A DNA stretch of 61,876 nucleotides from Pseudomonadota bacterium (GTDB taxonomy: Bacteria; Pseudomonadota; Gammaproteobacteria; Burkholderiales; Thiobacillaceae), in the NCBI GenBank assembly GCA_021847835.1, contig JAJZPR010000013.1:1-61876 (forward strand), in the 5' to 3' direction. Under the pieces are notes generated by a model. It did not search any database. It was not told the DNA's origin and worked only from the letters and a program-made list of their open reading frames with translations. This document shows, in pieces, positions 34,323-44,804 of this stretch. The position numbers and the translations under genes are program-made. How positions within the stretch are numbered: the stretch's first letter is position 1; each line of letters begins with the position of its first letter.

Positions 34323-35342
34323 ATGGCAAATTCTAGCACTTCGGCCCTGCGCCACGACAGACTGAGGCTGGGCGTGGATCTGGGCGGCACCAAGATCGAA
34401 CTCGTCGCGCTCGATGGCGGCGGCCGCGAACTGCTGCGCCGCCGCATCGCCACGCCGCAAAACGACTATCCCGGCACCCTCTCGGCCGCGGCAAACCTCA
34501 TCAAGGAGGCCGAAGCCGAACTGGGGCAGACCGGGACGGTCGGCATCGGCACCCCCGGCGCGCGCTCCCATGCGACCGGGCTGATGAAGAACTGCAATTC
34601 CACCTGCCTCATCGGCATGCCCTTCAAAGAGGACATGGAAGCCGCGCTGGGCCGCGAAATCCGCCTGAGCAACGACGCCAACTGCTTCGCTCTGTCCGAG
34701 GCCACCGATGGCGCGGCGGCCGGCGCGGAGGTGGTGTTCGGCGTGATCCTCGGCACCGGCGTGGGCGGCGGCATCGTGGTGCGCGGCCAGGTGCTCGACG
34801 GCGTCAATGCCATCGCCGGCGAATGGGGCCACAACCCCCTGCCCTTCTTCCAGTTCCGCCATGCGCAAATCGATCACGAGGAAACCGGCACGCATCCCGC
34901 CACCGGGGAACGCATCGTGCACCCGTGGCCGTCCGAGCGCGAGTTCCACGGCCCGCAGTGCTATTGCGGCAAGAAGGGCTGCATCGAGGCCTACCTCTCC
35001 GGCCCGGCGCTGGCGGCCGACCACGTGCGCTACGGCGGCGAGGACCTGCCCGCGCACGAGATCGCGCAGCTGGCGCACGCCGGCTACGGGCCATGCAGCA
35101 AGACGCTGGCGCGCTACGAGGAACGGCTGGCACGCGCGCTGGCCGCGGTCATCAACATCCTCGACCCCGACGTGATTGTCCTGGGCGGGGGGCTGTCCAA
35201 CATCCGGCGCCTGTACGACAACGTGCCGAAACTGTGGCCGCGCTATGTGTTTTCCGACCGCATCGACACGCGGCTCGTGCCGCCCAGGTTCGGCGACTCC
35301 AGCGGCGTGCGCGGCGCGGCGTGGCTGTGGAACGATTATTGA
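34323..35342 (+). CDS. ROK-family sugar kinase
   Basis: This 339-residue kinase has the N-terminal phosphate motif [15 protein letters not shown] (about 16-30), the [13 protein letters not shown] and [12 protein letters not shown] segments, and the ROK zinc site [18 protein letters not shown]. It probably phosphorylates fructose, glucose or N-acetylglucosamine; the sequence alone does not settle which. It is divergent from yebC with only 35 bp between, and a clear ribosome binding site is missing. Confidence 0.88.
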   Translation: MANSSTSALRHDRLRLGVDLGGTKIELVALDGGGRELLRRRIATPQNDYPGTLSAAANLIKEAEAELGQTGTVGIGTPGARSHATGLMKNCNSTCLIGMPFKEDMEAALGREIRLSNDANCFALSEATDGAAAGAEVVFGVILGTGVGGGIVVRGQVLDGVNAIAGEWGHNPLPFFQFRHAQIDHEETGTHPATGERIVHPWPSEREFHGPQCYCGKKGCIEAYLSGPALAADHVRYGGEDLPAHEIAQLAHAGYGPCSKTLARYEERLARALAAVINILDPDVIVLGGGLSNIRRLYDNVPKLWPRYVFSDRIDTRLVPPRFGDSSGVRGAAWLWNDY

Positions 35343-35352
35343 GGAGACAAGC

Positions 35353-36834
35353 GTGGCTGAGCCGCTATTGATTGCCAGGAACGACCAAACCGGGCTTTTC
35401 ATCCTGCCGCAGATGGCCAACCGCCACGGCCTCGTCACCGGCGCCACCGGCACCGGCAAGACCGTGACCCTGCAAACCCTGGCCGAGCGTTTTTCCTCCA
35501 TCGGCGTGCCCTGCTTCATGTCGGACGTGAAGGGCGATCTGTCCGGCATTTCGCAGCCCGGCGGCGGCAACCCCAAGGTGGCCGAGCGGGCGGAGAAACT
35601 CAAGCTCGCAGGCTTCGAATACCGCGGCCACCCGGTCACCTTCTGGGATCCGTTCGGCGCAACGGGCCACCCGGTGCGCGCCACCGTGTCCGACATGGGG
35701 CCGCTGCTGCTGGCCCGCATGCTGGAACTGAATGAAACCCAGGCCGGCGTCTTGAATCTGGTGTTCAAGGTGGCGGACGACAACGGCCTGCTGCTCCTGG
35801 ATCTCAAGGACCTGCGCGCCATGCTCGCCTTCGCCGGCGAGAACGCGAAGGAATTCACCACCGATTACGGCAACGTGTCGGCCGCCTCCATCGGCGCCAT
35901 CCAGCGCGGCCTGCTGGCGCTGGAATCGCAGGGCGGCGACAGGATTTTCGGCGAGCCCATGCTGAACATCGCCGACCTGATGCAGACCGAACAGGGCAAG
36001 GGCATCATCAACATCCTTTCCGCCGATCGGCTCATGCAGTCGCCCAAGATGTACGCCACCCTGCTGCTGTGGCTGCTGTCGGAACTGTTCGAGAACCTGC
36101 CCGAGGCCGGCGATCTCGACAAGCCGAAACTGGTCTTCTTCTTCGACGAGGCGCACCTGCTGTTTACCGACGCGCCCGACGCCCTGGTGGAAAAGATCGA
36201 GCAGGTGGTGCGCCTCATCCGTTCCAAGGGCGTGGGCGTGTACTTCGTCACCCAGAATCCCGCCGACGTGCCCGACCGCGTGCTGTCGCAGCTCGGCAAC
36301 CGCGTGCAGCACGCGCTGCGCGCCTTCAGCCCGCGCGACCAGAAGGCGGTGAAGGCCGCGGCGCAGACCATGCGCGACAATCCTCTGCTTAACGAGGAAA
36401 CCGCCATCACCGAACTGGGCGTGGGCGAGGCGCTGGTGTCCTTTCTTGACGAAAAAGGCCGCCCCGGCGTGGTCGAGCGGGCATTCATCCTGCCGCCTGC
36501 CGGCCAGATCGGCCCCATCACCCCGCAGCAGCGCCAGCAGTCGATCGCCAATTCGCTGGTGGCCGGCGTATACGAAAAGACCGTGGACCGCGAATCGGCC
36601 TTCGAGAAACTCAAGGCGCGCGCCGAACAGCTGGCGGCCCCAGCTCAAGCGCCGAAACAAACCGGCGCGGGCGGCGGCATCCTGGGCGACCTGGGTGGCG
36701 TGCTGGGCGGCGGCAGCCGCCGCCAGGGCGTGGTCGAGGCCATGGTGAAAAGCGCCGCCCGCACCATCGGCAGCCAGCTCGGCCGCCAGATCCTGCGCGG
36801 CGTGCTGGGCGGCATCCTGGGCGGAAAGAAGTGA
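35353..36834 (+). CDS. HerA-like ATPase, DUF853 family
   Basis: This 493-residue P-loop ATPase has GATGTGKT at 30-37, Walker [13 protein letters not shown] and [12 protein letters not shown], with a C-terminal low-complexity Gly-rich region (about 440-493). The family resembles HerA/FtsK translocases, but its physiological role is unclear. GTG start with gaggaga upstream was chosen. It follows the ROK gene by 10 bp and probably shares its transcript. Confidence 0.88.
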   Translation: MAEPLLIARNDQTGLFILPQMANRHGLVTGATGTGKTVTLQTLAERFSSIGVPCFMSDVKGDLSGISQPGGGNPKVAERAEKLKLAGFEYRGHPVTFWDPFGATGHPVRATVSDMGPLLLARMLELNETQAGVLNLVFKVADDNGLLLLDLKDLRAMLAFAGENAKEFTTDYGNVSAASIGAIQRGLLALESQGGDRIFGEPMLNIADLMQTEQGKGIINILSADRLMQSPKMYATLLLWLLSELFENLPEAGDLDKPKLVFFFDEAHLLFTDAPDALVEKIEQVVRLIRSKGVGVYFVTQNPADVPDRVLSQLGNRVQHALRAFSPRDQKAVKAAAQTMRDNPLLNEETAITELGVGEALVSFLDEKGRPGVVERAFILPPAGQIGPITPQQRQQSIANSLVAGVYEKTVDRESAFEKLKARAEQLAAPAQAPKQTGAGGGILGDLGGVLGGGSRRQGVVEAMVKSAARTIGSQLGRQILRGVLGGILGGKK

Positions 36835-36844
36835 GTTTGGTTTT

Positions 36845-36905
36845 CAGTCGTCAGTCATCAGTTTTCAGTAAGCCGGGGGTTGTTTTTACTGACGACTGAC
36901 GACTG
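36845..36905. terminator. Convergent inverted repeat, probable bidirectional terminator
   Basis: cagtcgtcagtcatcagt (36845-36862) and actgacgactgacgactg (36888-36905) pair over 17 of 18 positions. The loop holds a t-rich tract. It lies between two convergent genes. Confidence 0.6.
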
Positions 36906-36910
36906 TCTCC

Positions 36911-38074
36911 CTACCGCCTGGGGTCGCCGTGCGGGTAATTCACCATGCCCATCATCACGCGCACGACGCCGTAGCTCAGCCAGATCAGGAAACGCCGGTA
37001 CAGCGGCAACGAGGACAGCGACTCCGGCATGACGCGTACTGCGCCGCTCTCTATTTCGTTCAGCATGCTTGCCCGCAGTTCATTGGCAAAGCCGCGGTCG
37101 TGGACCGCGACATTCGCCTCGCGCGACAGCACCAGGCTGAAGGGGTCGATGTTGGATGATCCGACCGTCGCCCAGGCGCCGTCGATGACTGCGGTTTTGG
37201 CGTGCAGCACGCTCTTCTGGTACTCGTATATCTCGACGCCCGCGCGCAGCAGGCGGCCGTAAAAGGCCTGCTTGGCGTAGTTCGCCATGGGGTGGTCGGT
37301 GCGGCCCTGCACCAGCACCACCACACGCACGCCGCGCTCGGCCGCGGCGACCAGCGCATGGCGAAAGCGCGTGCCGGGCAGGAAATAGGCATTGGCAATG
37401 AAGATTTCATGGCGCGCCCTGCCGATCTCGCGCAGATAGGCGCGTTCGATGGCGCGGCGATGGCGCAGGTTGTCGCGCAGCAGGAAGCGGGCACGCACCT
37501 TGCCCGCCGGCGCCACGGCCAAGGACCGCCGATGATCCCGGCTGCGCGCATTGCGCAACTGCGACCACGACACCAGGTTCCACAGGCGCCGCATCGCGAC
37601 GAACATCTCCCCCACCAGCGGCCCCTCGACCGCGGCCGCGTAGTCGTACCGGGGCGGAAAATCGGGCGAGGCGGCATCGTCGACGATGTTGATGCCGCCG
37701 ACGAAGCCTATCGCGGCGTCCACCAGCGCCAGCTTGCGATGCAGGCGGCGCAAACGGTAGCGCCGCAGGCGCCAGCGGGATATTTCAGGACGGTAGACCA
37801 GCACCCGCACGCCGGCCTCGCGCATCGTTTGCAGCAGCGCCTGCGGCAGCGGCTGCGAGCCGAAACCGTCGATCAGCAGATGAACCTTCACCCCGCGCCG
37901 GGCGGCGCGGATCAGGGCGCCGGCGATGCGGCGGCCGGTTTCGTCGTCGCTGTAGATGTAGGTTTCCAGGTGGATGTGCTCGCGCGCCCGGTCGAAGGCC
38001 GCTTCCAGCGCCGGGAAATACTCCGCGCCGTTTTTGAGCAGGGTGATGCGGTTGCCGGAAAGATAGCCCTTCAT
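36911..38074 (-). CDS. clsB: Cardiolipin synthase B-like phospholipase D family protein
   Basis: This 387-residue protein has two HKD motifs: HRKLALVDAAIGFVGGIN (about 111-128) and LHAKTAVIDGAWATVGSSNID (about 290-310). Together they form the PLD-type active site. The start ATG at 38074 is preferred to an upstream TTG. It belongs to the ClsB/YbhO branch, which makes cardiolipin from phosphatidylglycerol and other lipids. It is followed upstream by an endonuclease/phosphatase-family gene, as in the ybhN-ybhO-ybhP group of other proteobacteria. Confidence 0.88.
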   Translation of the reverse strand: MKGYLSGNRITLLKNGAEYFPALEAAFDRAREHIHLETYIYSDDETGRRIAGALIRAARRGVKVHLLIDGFGSQPLPQALLQTMREAGVRVLVYRPEISRWRLRRYRLRRLHRKLALVDAAIGFVGGINIVDDAASPDFPPRYDYAAAVEGPLVGEMFVAMRRLWNLVSWSQLRNARSRDHRRSLAVAPAGKVRARFLLRDNLRHRRAIERAYLREIGRARHEIFIANAYFLPGTRFRHALVAAAERGVRVVVLVQGRTDHPMANYAKQAFYGRLLRAGVEIYEYQKSVLHAKTAVIDGAWATVGSSNIDPFSLVLSREANVAVHDRGFANELRASMLNEIESGAVRVMPESLSSLPLYRRFLIWLSYGVVRVMMGMVNYPHGDPRR

Positions 38075-38129
38075 TTTCAAAAAGAATGCTTAACCACGGG
38101 GGACACGGGGTTCAAATCTTTTTCCGGAT

Positions 38130-38888
38130 TCATTCCGGCAGCAGCGTCGCCGTCAGCGCGGCATGGTCGGACAATTGGTGCCATACCGGCCCGGCATGCA
38201 CGTGGCATGCCTTCACGTTCAGGCCGCGCACGTAGATGCGGTCGAGCGAGAACAGGGGCATCATCGAAGGATAGCTGCGCGCGTGGCGGCCGTGCTGCAC
38301 TTCGAAAACCTCCTTGAGGCCAAGTTCGTCGGCCAGATAGCGGGTGGCGCGCATGCGCCAGTCGTTGAAGTCGCCCGCCAGTACCAGCGGCGCGGTCTGC
38401 GGCACGCTCTTGCGGATGCGCTCGACGATCATGCGCACCTGCCGGTTGCGCCCGCCCTCGGTGAGCGCGAGATGCACGTTGATGCAGTGCAGCGGCTCGC
38501 GCCAGCCGACAGGGTGAATCTCGCAATGCAGCATGCCGCGCGATTCCATGAAATGGCTGGAAATGTCGAGGTTCTCCCATTTCAGGATGGGGTAGCGCGA
38601 GAGGATGGCGTTGCCGTGATGGCCTTCGTCGTACACCGCATTCTTGCCGTAGGCGAAATCCGTCCACAGCGTGTCGGCGAGGAATTCGAGCTGCGGTTTC
38701 TCGGGCCAGTGCGGAAAACGTTCCGCGCGTCCCTCGTGCAGGCCCTGCACTTCCTGCAGGAAGGCCAGGTCCACGTCCAGGCTGTGCAGCTTGTCGCGCA
38801 TCTCGTGGATGGTCAGCCGGCGGTTGAAATGCGACAACCCCTTGTGGATGTTGTAGCTGGCGACGTGGATTTCCTTCACTGCGGACAT
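38130..38888 (-). CDS. Endonuclease/exonuclease/phosphatase family protein
   Basis: This 252-residue DNase I-fold enzyme has SYNIHKGLSHFNRR (about 10-23), FLQEVQG, VLAGDFNDWRMRAT and the C-terminal SDHAALTATL metal/catalytic motif. It resembles YbhP, encoded beside clsB; the substrate may be a phospholipid or nucleic acid. Its stop is 55 bp before the clsB start. Confidence 0.88.
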   Translation of the reverse strand: MSAVKEIHVASYNIHKGLSHFNRRLTIHEMRDKLHSLDVDLAFLQEVQGLHEGRAERFPHWPEKPQLEFLADTLWTDFAYGKNAVYDEGHHGNAILSRYPILKWENLDISSHFMESRGMLHCEIHPVGWREPLHCINVHLALTEGGRNRQVRMIVERIRKSVPQTAPLVLAGDFNDWRMRATRYLADELGLKEVFEVQHGRHARSYPSMMPLFSLDRIYVRGLNVKACHVHAGPVWHQLSDHAALTATLLPE

Positions 38889-38897
38889 AGGCCAATG

Positions 38898-39341
38898 CTA
38901 GCCGGGAATTTCGCCCTTTGCCAGCTTGCGGACAGCTTCCTCGTTACTCGGCGAGAAACACTTTTCCGCCGCTTGCTCGGCGGGCAGCCACTGATAGCTC
39001 AAATGCTCGCGCGGGGCCAGACTGACAGGAAGCGGCTCGGGCAACTCCAGCCCGAACACATGTTCGGTGTTGTGCGTGACCGCGGGCGGATAGCGGTGAC
39101 GATAGCACTCGTAGATTTCGTATTCATTGCTGTAGCCCCACTCCGTGAGCCTGTAGGCAGCGGCGTCCAGGCCGGTCTCCTCGCGCACCTCGCGAACGGC
39201 CGTATCGAGGAGCGACTCGCCGGGGTTCTGCGAACCGGTGACCGACTGCCACCAGCCCGGATGGTCGGCGCGCTCCAGCAGCAGCACCTGCTTGTCCGGC
39301 GTGTGGATCACCACCAGGACGGAGATGGGGATTTTGTACAT
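38898..39341 (-). CDS. nudB: Dihydroneopterin triphosphate diphosphatase
   Basis: This 147-residue Nudix hydrolase has a complete box (GSQNPGE, seven residues, REVREETGL, about 36-58). The gene stands downstream of aspS, as in many proteobacteria, where NudB removes pyrophosphate from dihydroneopterin triphosphate in folate synthesis. The assignment among Nudix enzymes rests on this context. Confidence 0.88.
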   Translation of the reverse strand: MYKIPISVLVVIHTPDKQVLLLERADHPGWWQSVTGSQNPGESLLDTAVREVREETGLDAAAYRLTEWGYSNEYEIYECYRHRYPPAVTHNTEHVFGLELPEPLPVSLAPREHLSYQWLPAEQAAEKCFSPSNEEAVRKLAKGEIPG

Positions 39342-39451
39342 GAAGGATTCAGGAATCGGGATTCAGGGGTCAGGGGTTGTGCGGCCAAAGGCCGCGCATT
39401 TCTATGGCGCGAAGCACACTCCCTGAATCCCGGCCCCTGACTCCTCACCCC

Positions 39452-41233
39452 TCACGCATTTACCGGATTGCGCAGGCGGATGTGCAGCTCGCGCAACTGT
39501 TTCTCGTCCACGACGTTGGGCGCTTCGGTCATGAGGTCGTTGGCGCGCTGGGTCTTGGGGAAGGCGATGACGTCGCGGATGGATTCCGCGCCCGCCACCA
39601 GGGTCACCAGGCGATCCAGCCCGAAGGCCAGGCCGCCGTGCGGCGGCGCGCCGTACTGCAGGGCGTCGAGCAGGAAGCCGAACTTGGCGCGCTGCTCTTC
39701 GGGGCTGATGGCCAGCGCCTTGAACACCTTCTCCTGCACCGCTTCGCTGTGGATACGGATGGAGCCGCCGCCGACTTCCCAGCCGTTGATCACCATGTCA
39801 TAGGCGCGCGAGAGGCACTTGCCGGGATCGGACTCGAGCCAATCCTCGTGGCCGGGCTTGGGCGCGGTGAAGGGATGGTGCAGCGCCACCCAGCGCCTGG
39901 CTTCCTCGTCGTATTCGAACATGGGGAAGTCCACCACCCACAGCGGCGCCCAGGCCGCGCCGGTGAGAAAGCCTTTTTCGTGGCCGAGCTTGGCGCGCAG
40001 GGCGCCCAGGGCGTCGTTCACCACTTTCACCGTGTCCGCGCCGAAGAAGATGAGGTCGCCGTTCTGCGCGCCGGTACGCTCCATTACCGCCTTGAGAGAC
40101 GCTTCGGACAGGTTCTTGACGATGGGCGACTGCAGGCCGGTTTCGTTGAGCTGCGAGACGTCGTTGACCTTGATGTAGGCCAGGCCCCTGGCGCCGTAGA
40201 TCTTCACGAACTCGGTGTAGCCGTCGATCTCGCCGCGGGTGAGTTGAGCACCGCCGGGCACGCGCATGGCGGCCACGCGGCCGCCGCTGTTGGCGGGACC
40301 GGAGAACACCTTGAAGGCCACGTCCTGCATGGCGTCGGTCACCTCGGTCAGTTCCAGGGTCACGCGCATGTCGGGCTTGTCGGAGCCGTACTTGTTCATG
40401 GCGGTATGCCAGTCCATGCGCGGAAAGGGATCGGGCAGCTCGATGCCGGCGGCCTGCCTGTAGGTCTCGCGGATCATGCCCTCGACCAGATTCATCACGT
40501 CGTCTTCCTCGACGAAGGACATTTCCAGGTCGACCTGGGTGAATTCGGGCTGGCGGTCGGCTCTGAGGTCTTCGTCGCGGAAGCACTTGGTGATCTGGAA
40601 ATAGCGGTCGTAGCCCGCCACCATCAACAATTGCTTGAACAGTTGCGGGCTTTGCGGCAGCGCGTAGAACATGCCGTCGTGCACGCGCGAAGGCACCAGG
40701 TAGTCGCGCGCGCCTTCCGGCGTGGAGCGCGTCAGCATGGGCGTTTCCACTTCCATGAAGGCCTGCGCGTCGAGGTAGTCGCGCATGACCTTGGCCATGC
40801 GGTATCTGAGCGCCATGTTCTTCTGCATGGGCTCGCGGCGCAGGTCGAGGTAGCGGTAGGTGAGGCGCGTGTTCTCGTTGATGTTGTCGTCGTCGATCAG
40901 GAAGGGCGGCGTGGCGGCGGCGTTCAGCACCTCGATCTTCTTCGCCAGCACCTCGATTTCGCCGGTGGCCAGGTTGGGGTTGGCGGTGCCCTCGGGACGC
41001 GCGCGCACCTTGCCGGTGATCTTCAGCACGAACTCGTTGCGCACGCTTTCCGCATGCCTGAAATCCTCGCCCATGTCGGGATCGCACACGATCTGCACCA
41101 GGCCATATCTGTCCCGCAGGTCGATGAAAATCACCCCGCCATGGTCGCGGCGGCGGTGCGCCCAGCCGCAGAAGGTCACGGTCTGGCCGATGTGCGCGGC
41201 GTTGACTTCGCCGCAGGTATGGGTACGCATCAT
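39452..41233 (-). CDS. aspS: Aspartyl-tRNA synthetase
   Basis: This class II synthetase of about 593 residues has an N-terminal OB-fold anticodon domain ([36 protein letters not shown]), the YRYLDLRR hinge motif, and the bacterial insertion and catalytic core near the C-terminus ([22 protein letters not shown]). Two adjacent ATGs (41233 and 41230) are possible. Whether it is discriminating was not determined. Confidence 0.95.
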   Translation of the reverse strand: MMRTHTCGEVNAAHIGQTVTFCGWAHRRRDHGGVIFIDLRDRYGLVQIVCDPDMGEDFRHAESVRNEFVLKITGKVRARPEGTANPNLATGEIEVLAKKIEVLNAAATPPFLIDDDNINENTRLTYRYLDLRREPMQKNMALRYRMAKVMRDYLDAQAFMEVETPMLTRSTPEGARDYLVPSRVHDGMFYALPQSPQLFKQLLMVAGYDRYFQITKCFRDEDLRADRQPEFTQVDLEMSFVEEDDVMNLVEGMIRETYRQAAGIELPDPFPRMDWHTAMNKYGSDKPDMRVTLELTEVTDAMQDVAFKVFSGPANSGGRVAAMRVPGGAQLTRGEIDGYTEFVKIYGARGLAYIKVNDVSQLNETGLQSPIVKNLSEASLKAVMERTGAQNGDLIFFGADTVKVVNDALGALRAKLGHEKGFLTGAAWAPLWVVDFPMFEYDEEARRWVALHHPFTAPKPGHEDWLESDPGKCLSRAYDMVINGWEVGGGSIRIHSEAVQEKVFKALAISPEEQRAKFGFLLDALQYGAPPHGGLAFGLDRLVTLVAGAESIRDVIAFPKTQRANDLMTEAPNVVDEKQLRELHIRLRNPVNA

Positions 41234-41249
41234 GGTGTATATCTCTGTT

Positions 41250-41879
41250 TTATTGGCTGCCCGCAAAGCGCGAGCGCAGTTTATCGGCCTTGGCGCCCAC
41301 GTTGGTCGCCACGCCCATGGAAACGATGGTTTTCAGGGCCATGTCCACGCTCATGTCGAGCTCGATGGTTTCGCTTTTCTTCACGAAGAAATAAAAGCCG
41401 TTGACCGGACTGGGCGCGGTGGGAATGAACACCGCCACGTGTTCTTCCGGCAGCCTGCCCGCCGCTTCTTCCGGCAACTTGGTCTGGAAGGCGATCGACC
41501 AGGCCTCCGGATGCGGATAGCGCACCAGCAGCACTTTCCTGAAGGCATGGCTGTCGCTGGCGAACAGGGTGTCGGAAACCTGCTTCACGCTGTTGTAGAT
41601 GGTTTTCACCACCGGAATGCGCAGCAGGAAGCCTTCCCAGAAATCCACCAGCCGCTGGCCGATGATGTTGGCGCTCGCCAGCCCGGTGAGGAAGATCACC
41701 AGCAGGGTGAGGATCGCTCCCAGCCCCGGAATGCGAAAGCCCAGCCAGGCTTCGGGCCGCCAGTTTTCCGGCAGCAGGAGCAGGCTCTGGTCCATGGTGC
41801 CGATGAGCAGGTCGAGCACCCACAGGGTGATGCCGAGCGGCACCCAGATCAGCAGGCCGGTAATGAAGTAGCGTTTCAT
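41250..41879 (-). CDS. DUF502 membrane protein
   Basis: This 209-residue inner-membrane protein has two transmembrane segments (about 3-27 and 52-80) and the DUF502 signature [24 protein letters not shown]. Its function is unknown. The fmdB-DUF502-aspS order is widely conserved in Betaproteobacteria. It lies 16 bp upstream of aspS. The start [10 protein letters not shown] was chosen. Confidence 0.9.
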   Translation of the reverse strand: MKRYFITGLLIWVPLGITLWVLDLLIGTMDQSLLLLPENWRPEAWLGFRIPGLGAILTLLVIFLTGLASANIIGQRLVDFWEGFLLRIPVVKTIYNSVKQVSDTLFASDSHAFRKVLLVRYPHPEAWSIAFQTKLPEEAAGRLPEEHVAVFIPTAPSPVNGFYFFVKKSETIELDMSVDMALKTIVSMGVATNVGAKADKLRSRFAGSQ

Positions 41880-41964
41880 GTTTCGATTCGCGCCCGCGTG
41901 CCAGGCGCGCGTCACAAAAAATCAGGGCGCGGTAACCGCGCCCATTGCCTGTTCCGATGCGGGT

Positions 41965-42222
41965 TCATGAACACGCGCCGCAACCGCCGCTGCCGCAGGC
42001 GTGGGCCGGCGCCTCTTCCTTCTTCTCGGCCGGCTTGGCGCCGCCCTTGAAGTCGGTGGCATACCAGCCGCTGCCCTTGAGGGCGAAACCGGCGGCGGTC
42101 AGCTGCTTGCCGAAGCTGTCGGCGCCGCATTTCGGGCAGGTCGTCAGCGGGGCATCGGACATTTTCTGCATCACATCCTCGGCATGGCCGCAGGCGGAGC
42201 AGGCGTAGGCATAAATCGGCAT
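41965..42222 (-). CDS. FmdB-family zinc ribbon protein
   Basis: This 85-residue protein has an N-terminal zinc ribbon (MPIYAYACSACGH and TTCPKCGADSF) and a C-terminal tail with a Cys cluster (HACGSGGCGACS). It is a putative regulatory protein of unknown target. It stands just upstream of the DUF502 gene, the usual context. Confidence 0.9.
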   Translation of the reverse strand: MPIYAYACSACGHAEDVMQKMSDAPLTTCPKCGADSFGKQLTAAGFALKGSGWYATDFKGGAKPAEKKEEAPAHACGSGGCGACS

Positions 42223-42324
42223 GATTTACTCCTTGAAAGTAGGTTGAACGTCGCCGATTCTACACCAAAAATGCGTTTATAAGCAGAGGCTTATAGGTGC
42301 GCAGCGCGCCCTTCCAGGCTGCCG

Positions 42325-44319
42325 CTACCAGGCGAGCCGCAGGGTGGCATAGCCGCGGCGGCTGAAAATGTTCTGGCGGCGGAACTCCTCGTAATCATCC
42401 CCGGCATTCTGCACGCCCAGCGCCCACTCCGCCTCCGCGCCGCCCAGCCTGAACTGCCGCGCCAGCCTGAAATCGGCGCGGGTATAGGCTCTGGTGGTGT
42501 CGCCGTCCGACAGCCACATCATGCGATCGGTGCGGTACAGCATGGCGGACAGATTCCAGCCTGGGGCGAAGCGCCAGCTGGCAAGGAGGCTGGTGATCCA
42601 GTCGGGCGCGGATTCGGGCAGGTCGTCGTCGACGATGTCGGCGCTTGCCTTGACATGGGCGAAGGACTGGGCGACATGCAGAGAGAAATCGCGGTGCGGC
42701 TTCCACCCCAGTTGCGCATCGAGGCCGGTCACGTCGAGCGTGCCGCCGTTGAGGTGCTGGAAATGCTTGTCACGGGTTTCACTGACGCCGTCCCCGTCGA
42801 GATCGCGCCAGATGGTGCGGCTCCGGTCGCCAAGGTAATCCGTGACGTGATCGCGGTAGATGCGGACGTCGAGCTGCGCCCCCAGGCCGGGCCATTGCCC
42901 CAGATAACCGATTTCGGCCGAGGTGTTGACCTCGGGCTTGAGGCCGCCTGATGGCACGAAGTACTGATCGACCAGCGTGCCGCCGGTGGTGTAGAAGGCG
43001 GCGTCGCCCTTTTGCTCGAAGAAGGTCGGCGCGCGCGTGGCGCGGGACACGGCGAAACGCAGGGTATCGCGCGGGCTCAGATAATGGTTCACCGCCAGCC
43101 GGGGAGAGATTTCGAAGCCGGTGAAGTAGTGATGGCCGATCAGGGCGCCGCCCTGCACCAGCCAGTCCGGGGCCGGCCGCCACTCGGCATGGGCGAACAG
43201 GTTGGCCAGCACGCCTTCCTGCCTGTCGTCCGTGCCGTACCCGCCCGCGCCTTCCACGGCCTCATGGCGCAGCTCGCCGCCCCACGCCAGCCGCAGCCGG
43301 GGATTCAGCCTGCGGGTGGCGGAAAAGTCCAGTTGCGTGCGCCACTGCCTGATGTTCGGTTCCACAATCACATCGCCTAGCGGGGGCAGCGGCACGAGAA
43401 AATCCCTTTTCCCGGATGTGTCGCTGACGTGGCTCATTTGCACGGCCCATTCCTCGTCCGCGCCCGTCACGCGGCTGAAGCGCAGTTGCGCGAAACCGCT
43501 CAGGGGCTCATAGGCGCGCGGTTCCGCCGGATCCCCCTCGCGCCCGGCATTCCAGTTGCCGCCGGTCAACCCGATCTGCGCAGAAACCTGGTCCGTATTG
43601 GACAGGCGATAATCCCAGCGCCCGTTGAAAAAGCGCGTGTAGGTGCGTTCGTAATAATCCCGCGTCACGCCCGGCACCGGGTCGTCGGGCACAGTCCTTT
43701 CGAAACGGTCGCGGTGCTGGCTGGAGAAGGTGAGACGGTAGCGCAGGTCGCCATGCTCGCCGCCGTACCTGAAAACGCCGCCCGCCATGTTCTGCTCGCC
43801 CGCCTGCAGCGCCGCCAGCTTGCCCGGGGTCTGCGAGGGATCCTTGGAGATGATGTTGATGATGGCGAAAAAGGCATTGGCGCCGTACACCGCCGCATTG
43901 GGGCCGCGCACCACCTCGATGCGTTCGATGTCCTCCAGCGCCAGCGGCAGCATGCCCCAGCCCACTTCGCCGAAGTGCGGGCTGTAGATGGAGCGCCCGT
44001 CCACCAGCACCTGGAAGCGGCGCGAATAGGCATCGGCAAAACCGTGGTAGCCCACGGCATAGGTGTTGTCGCGCGTGTAGGCCACGGAAAAGCCGGGCAC
44101 CAGACGCAACAGGTCGGGAATGTCCTGGTAGCCGGAGGCGCGGATCATGTCCTGGTCGATGACGGTCACCGCGGCCGGGCTGTCCGCCAGCGGCTGCGTC
44201 ATTTTCGATACCGTCAGCACCACCGGCAGCTCTGCAAGGAAATCGCTTTCCGTAAGCGTGGCAGCCTGCGCCGGCAAGGCCAGCACCGTCACCGCCCATC
44301 CCAGCCTCCGCGGTTTCAT
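42325..44319 (-). CDS. TonB-dependent outer-membrane receptor
   Basis: This 664-residue receptor has a signal peptide (about 1-19, cut after AQA). The plug domain (about 40-150) contains TVIDQDMIRASGYQDIPDLLRLVPG and VVRGPNAAVYGANAFFAIINI, and a 22-strand-type barrel ends in Trp. The substrate cannot be read from sequence; the VGYHGFADAYSRRFQVLVDGRSIYSP region places it in a group often found without an assigned ligand. It precedes no obvious transport partner. Strand orientation fits the fmdB-ward run. Confidence 0.9.
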   Translation of the reverse strand: MKPRRLGWAVTVLALPAQAATLTESDFLAELPVVLTVSKMTQPLADSPAAVTVIDQDMIRASGYQDIPDLLRLVPGFSVAYTRDNTYAVGYHGFADAYSRRFQVLVDGRSIYSPHFGEVGWGMLPLALEDIERIEVVRGPNAAVYGANAFFAIINIISKDPSQTPGKLAALQAGEQNMAGGVFRYGGEHGDLRYRLTFSSQHRDRFERTVPDDPVPGVTRDYYERTYTRFFNGRWDYRLSNTDQVSAQIGLTGGNWNAGREGDPAEPRAYEPLSGFAQLRFSRVTGADEEWAVQMSHVSDTSGKRDFLVPLPPLGDVIVEPNIRQWRTQLDFSATRRLNPRLRLAWGGELRHEAVEGAGGYGTDDRQEGVLANLFAHAEWRPAPDWLVQGGALIGHHYFTGFEISPRLAVNHYLSPRDTLRFAVSRATRAPTFFEQKGDAAFYTTGGTLVDQYFVPSGGLKPEVNTSAEIGYLGQWPGLGAQLDVRIYRDHVTDYLGDRSRTIWRDLDGDGVSETRDKHFQHLNGGTLDVTGLDAQLGWKPHRDFSLHVAQSFAHVKASADIVDDDLPESAPDWITSLLASWRFAPGWNLSAMLYRTDRMMWLSDGDTTRAYTRADFRLARQFRLGGAEAEWALGVQNAGDDYEEFRRQNIFSRRGYATLRLAW

Positions 44320-44342
44320 TTTTATTCCCCCCCAGGTAATCC

Positions 44343-44804
44343 CTAGAACGGTATGTCGTCTTCGAGATCATCGAACGCGCCGCCGGCCGGGGCCTTGGCG
44401 GGCGCGCCGGCAGGCGGACGACTGGCGGCGCGCGGCGCGCTGTCCATGTCGGCGGTGCCGCCGCTCATGCCGCCGCGGCTGCCCAGCATCTGCATGCGGT
44501 CGCCGCGGATTTCGGTGGTGTAGCGGTCGTTGCCTTCCTTGTCCTGCCACTTGCGGGTGCGGATGGAGCCCTCGACATAGACCTGGCTACCCTTCTTGAG
44601 GTACTGGCCGCAGATTTCCGCGGTCTTGCCGAAGAAGGACACGCGGTGCCATTCGGTGGCCTCCTGCATTTCGCCGTTGCGGTCCTTGTACTTGTCGGTG
44701 GTGGCGATGGACAAGTTGGCAACCGCGTCGCCCGAGGGCAGGTAACGCACCTCCGGGTCCGCCCCCAGGTTGCCGATGAGTATGACCTTGTTGATCGATG
44801 CCAT
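44343..44804 (-). CDS. ssb: Single-stranded DNA-binding protein
   Basis: This 153-residue SSB has an OB fold ([51 protein letters not shown]), a Gly/Ala/Pro-rich linker (about 112-140) and the acidic C-terminal tip DDIPF that recruits repair proteins. It overlaps the MFS transporter stop by one base, the conserved betaproteobacterial ssb-MFS-uvrA arrangement. Confidence 0.97.
   Translation of the reverse strand: MASINKVILIGNLGADPEVRYLPSGDAVANLSIATTDKYKDRNGEMQEATEWHRVSFFGKTAEICGQYLKKGSQVYVEGSIRTRKWQDKEGNDRYTTEIRGDRMQMLGSRGGMSGGTADMDSAPRAASRPPAGAPAKAPAGGAFDDLEDDIPF

Noticed and set aside
39357-39451. A possible regulatory RNA between nudB and aspS
   Set aside because: The sequence is a gattcagggg/cccctgaatc-type inverted intergenic repeat like that after nusB. 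It has no promoter, and a terminator or repeat role is sufficient.
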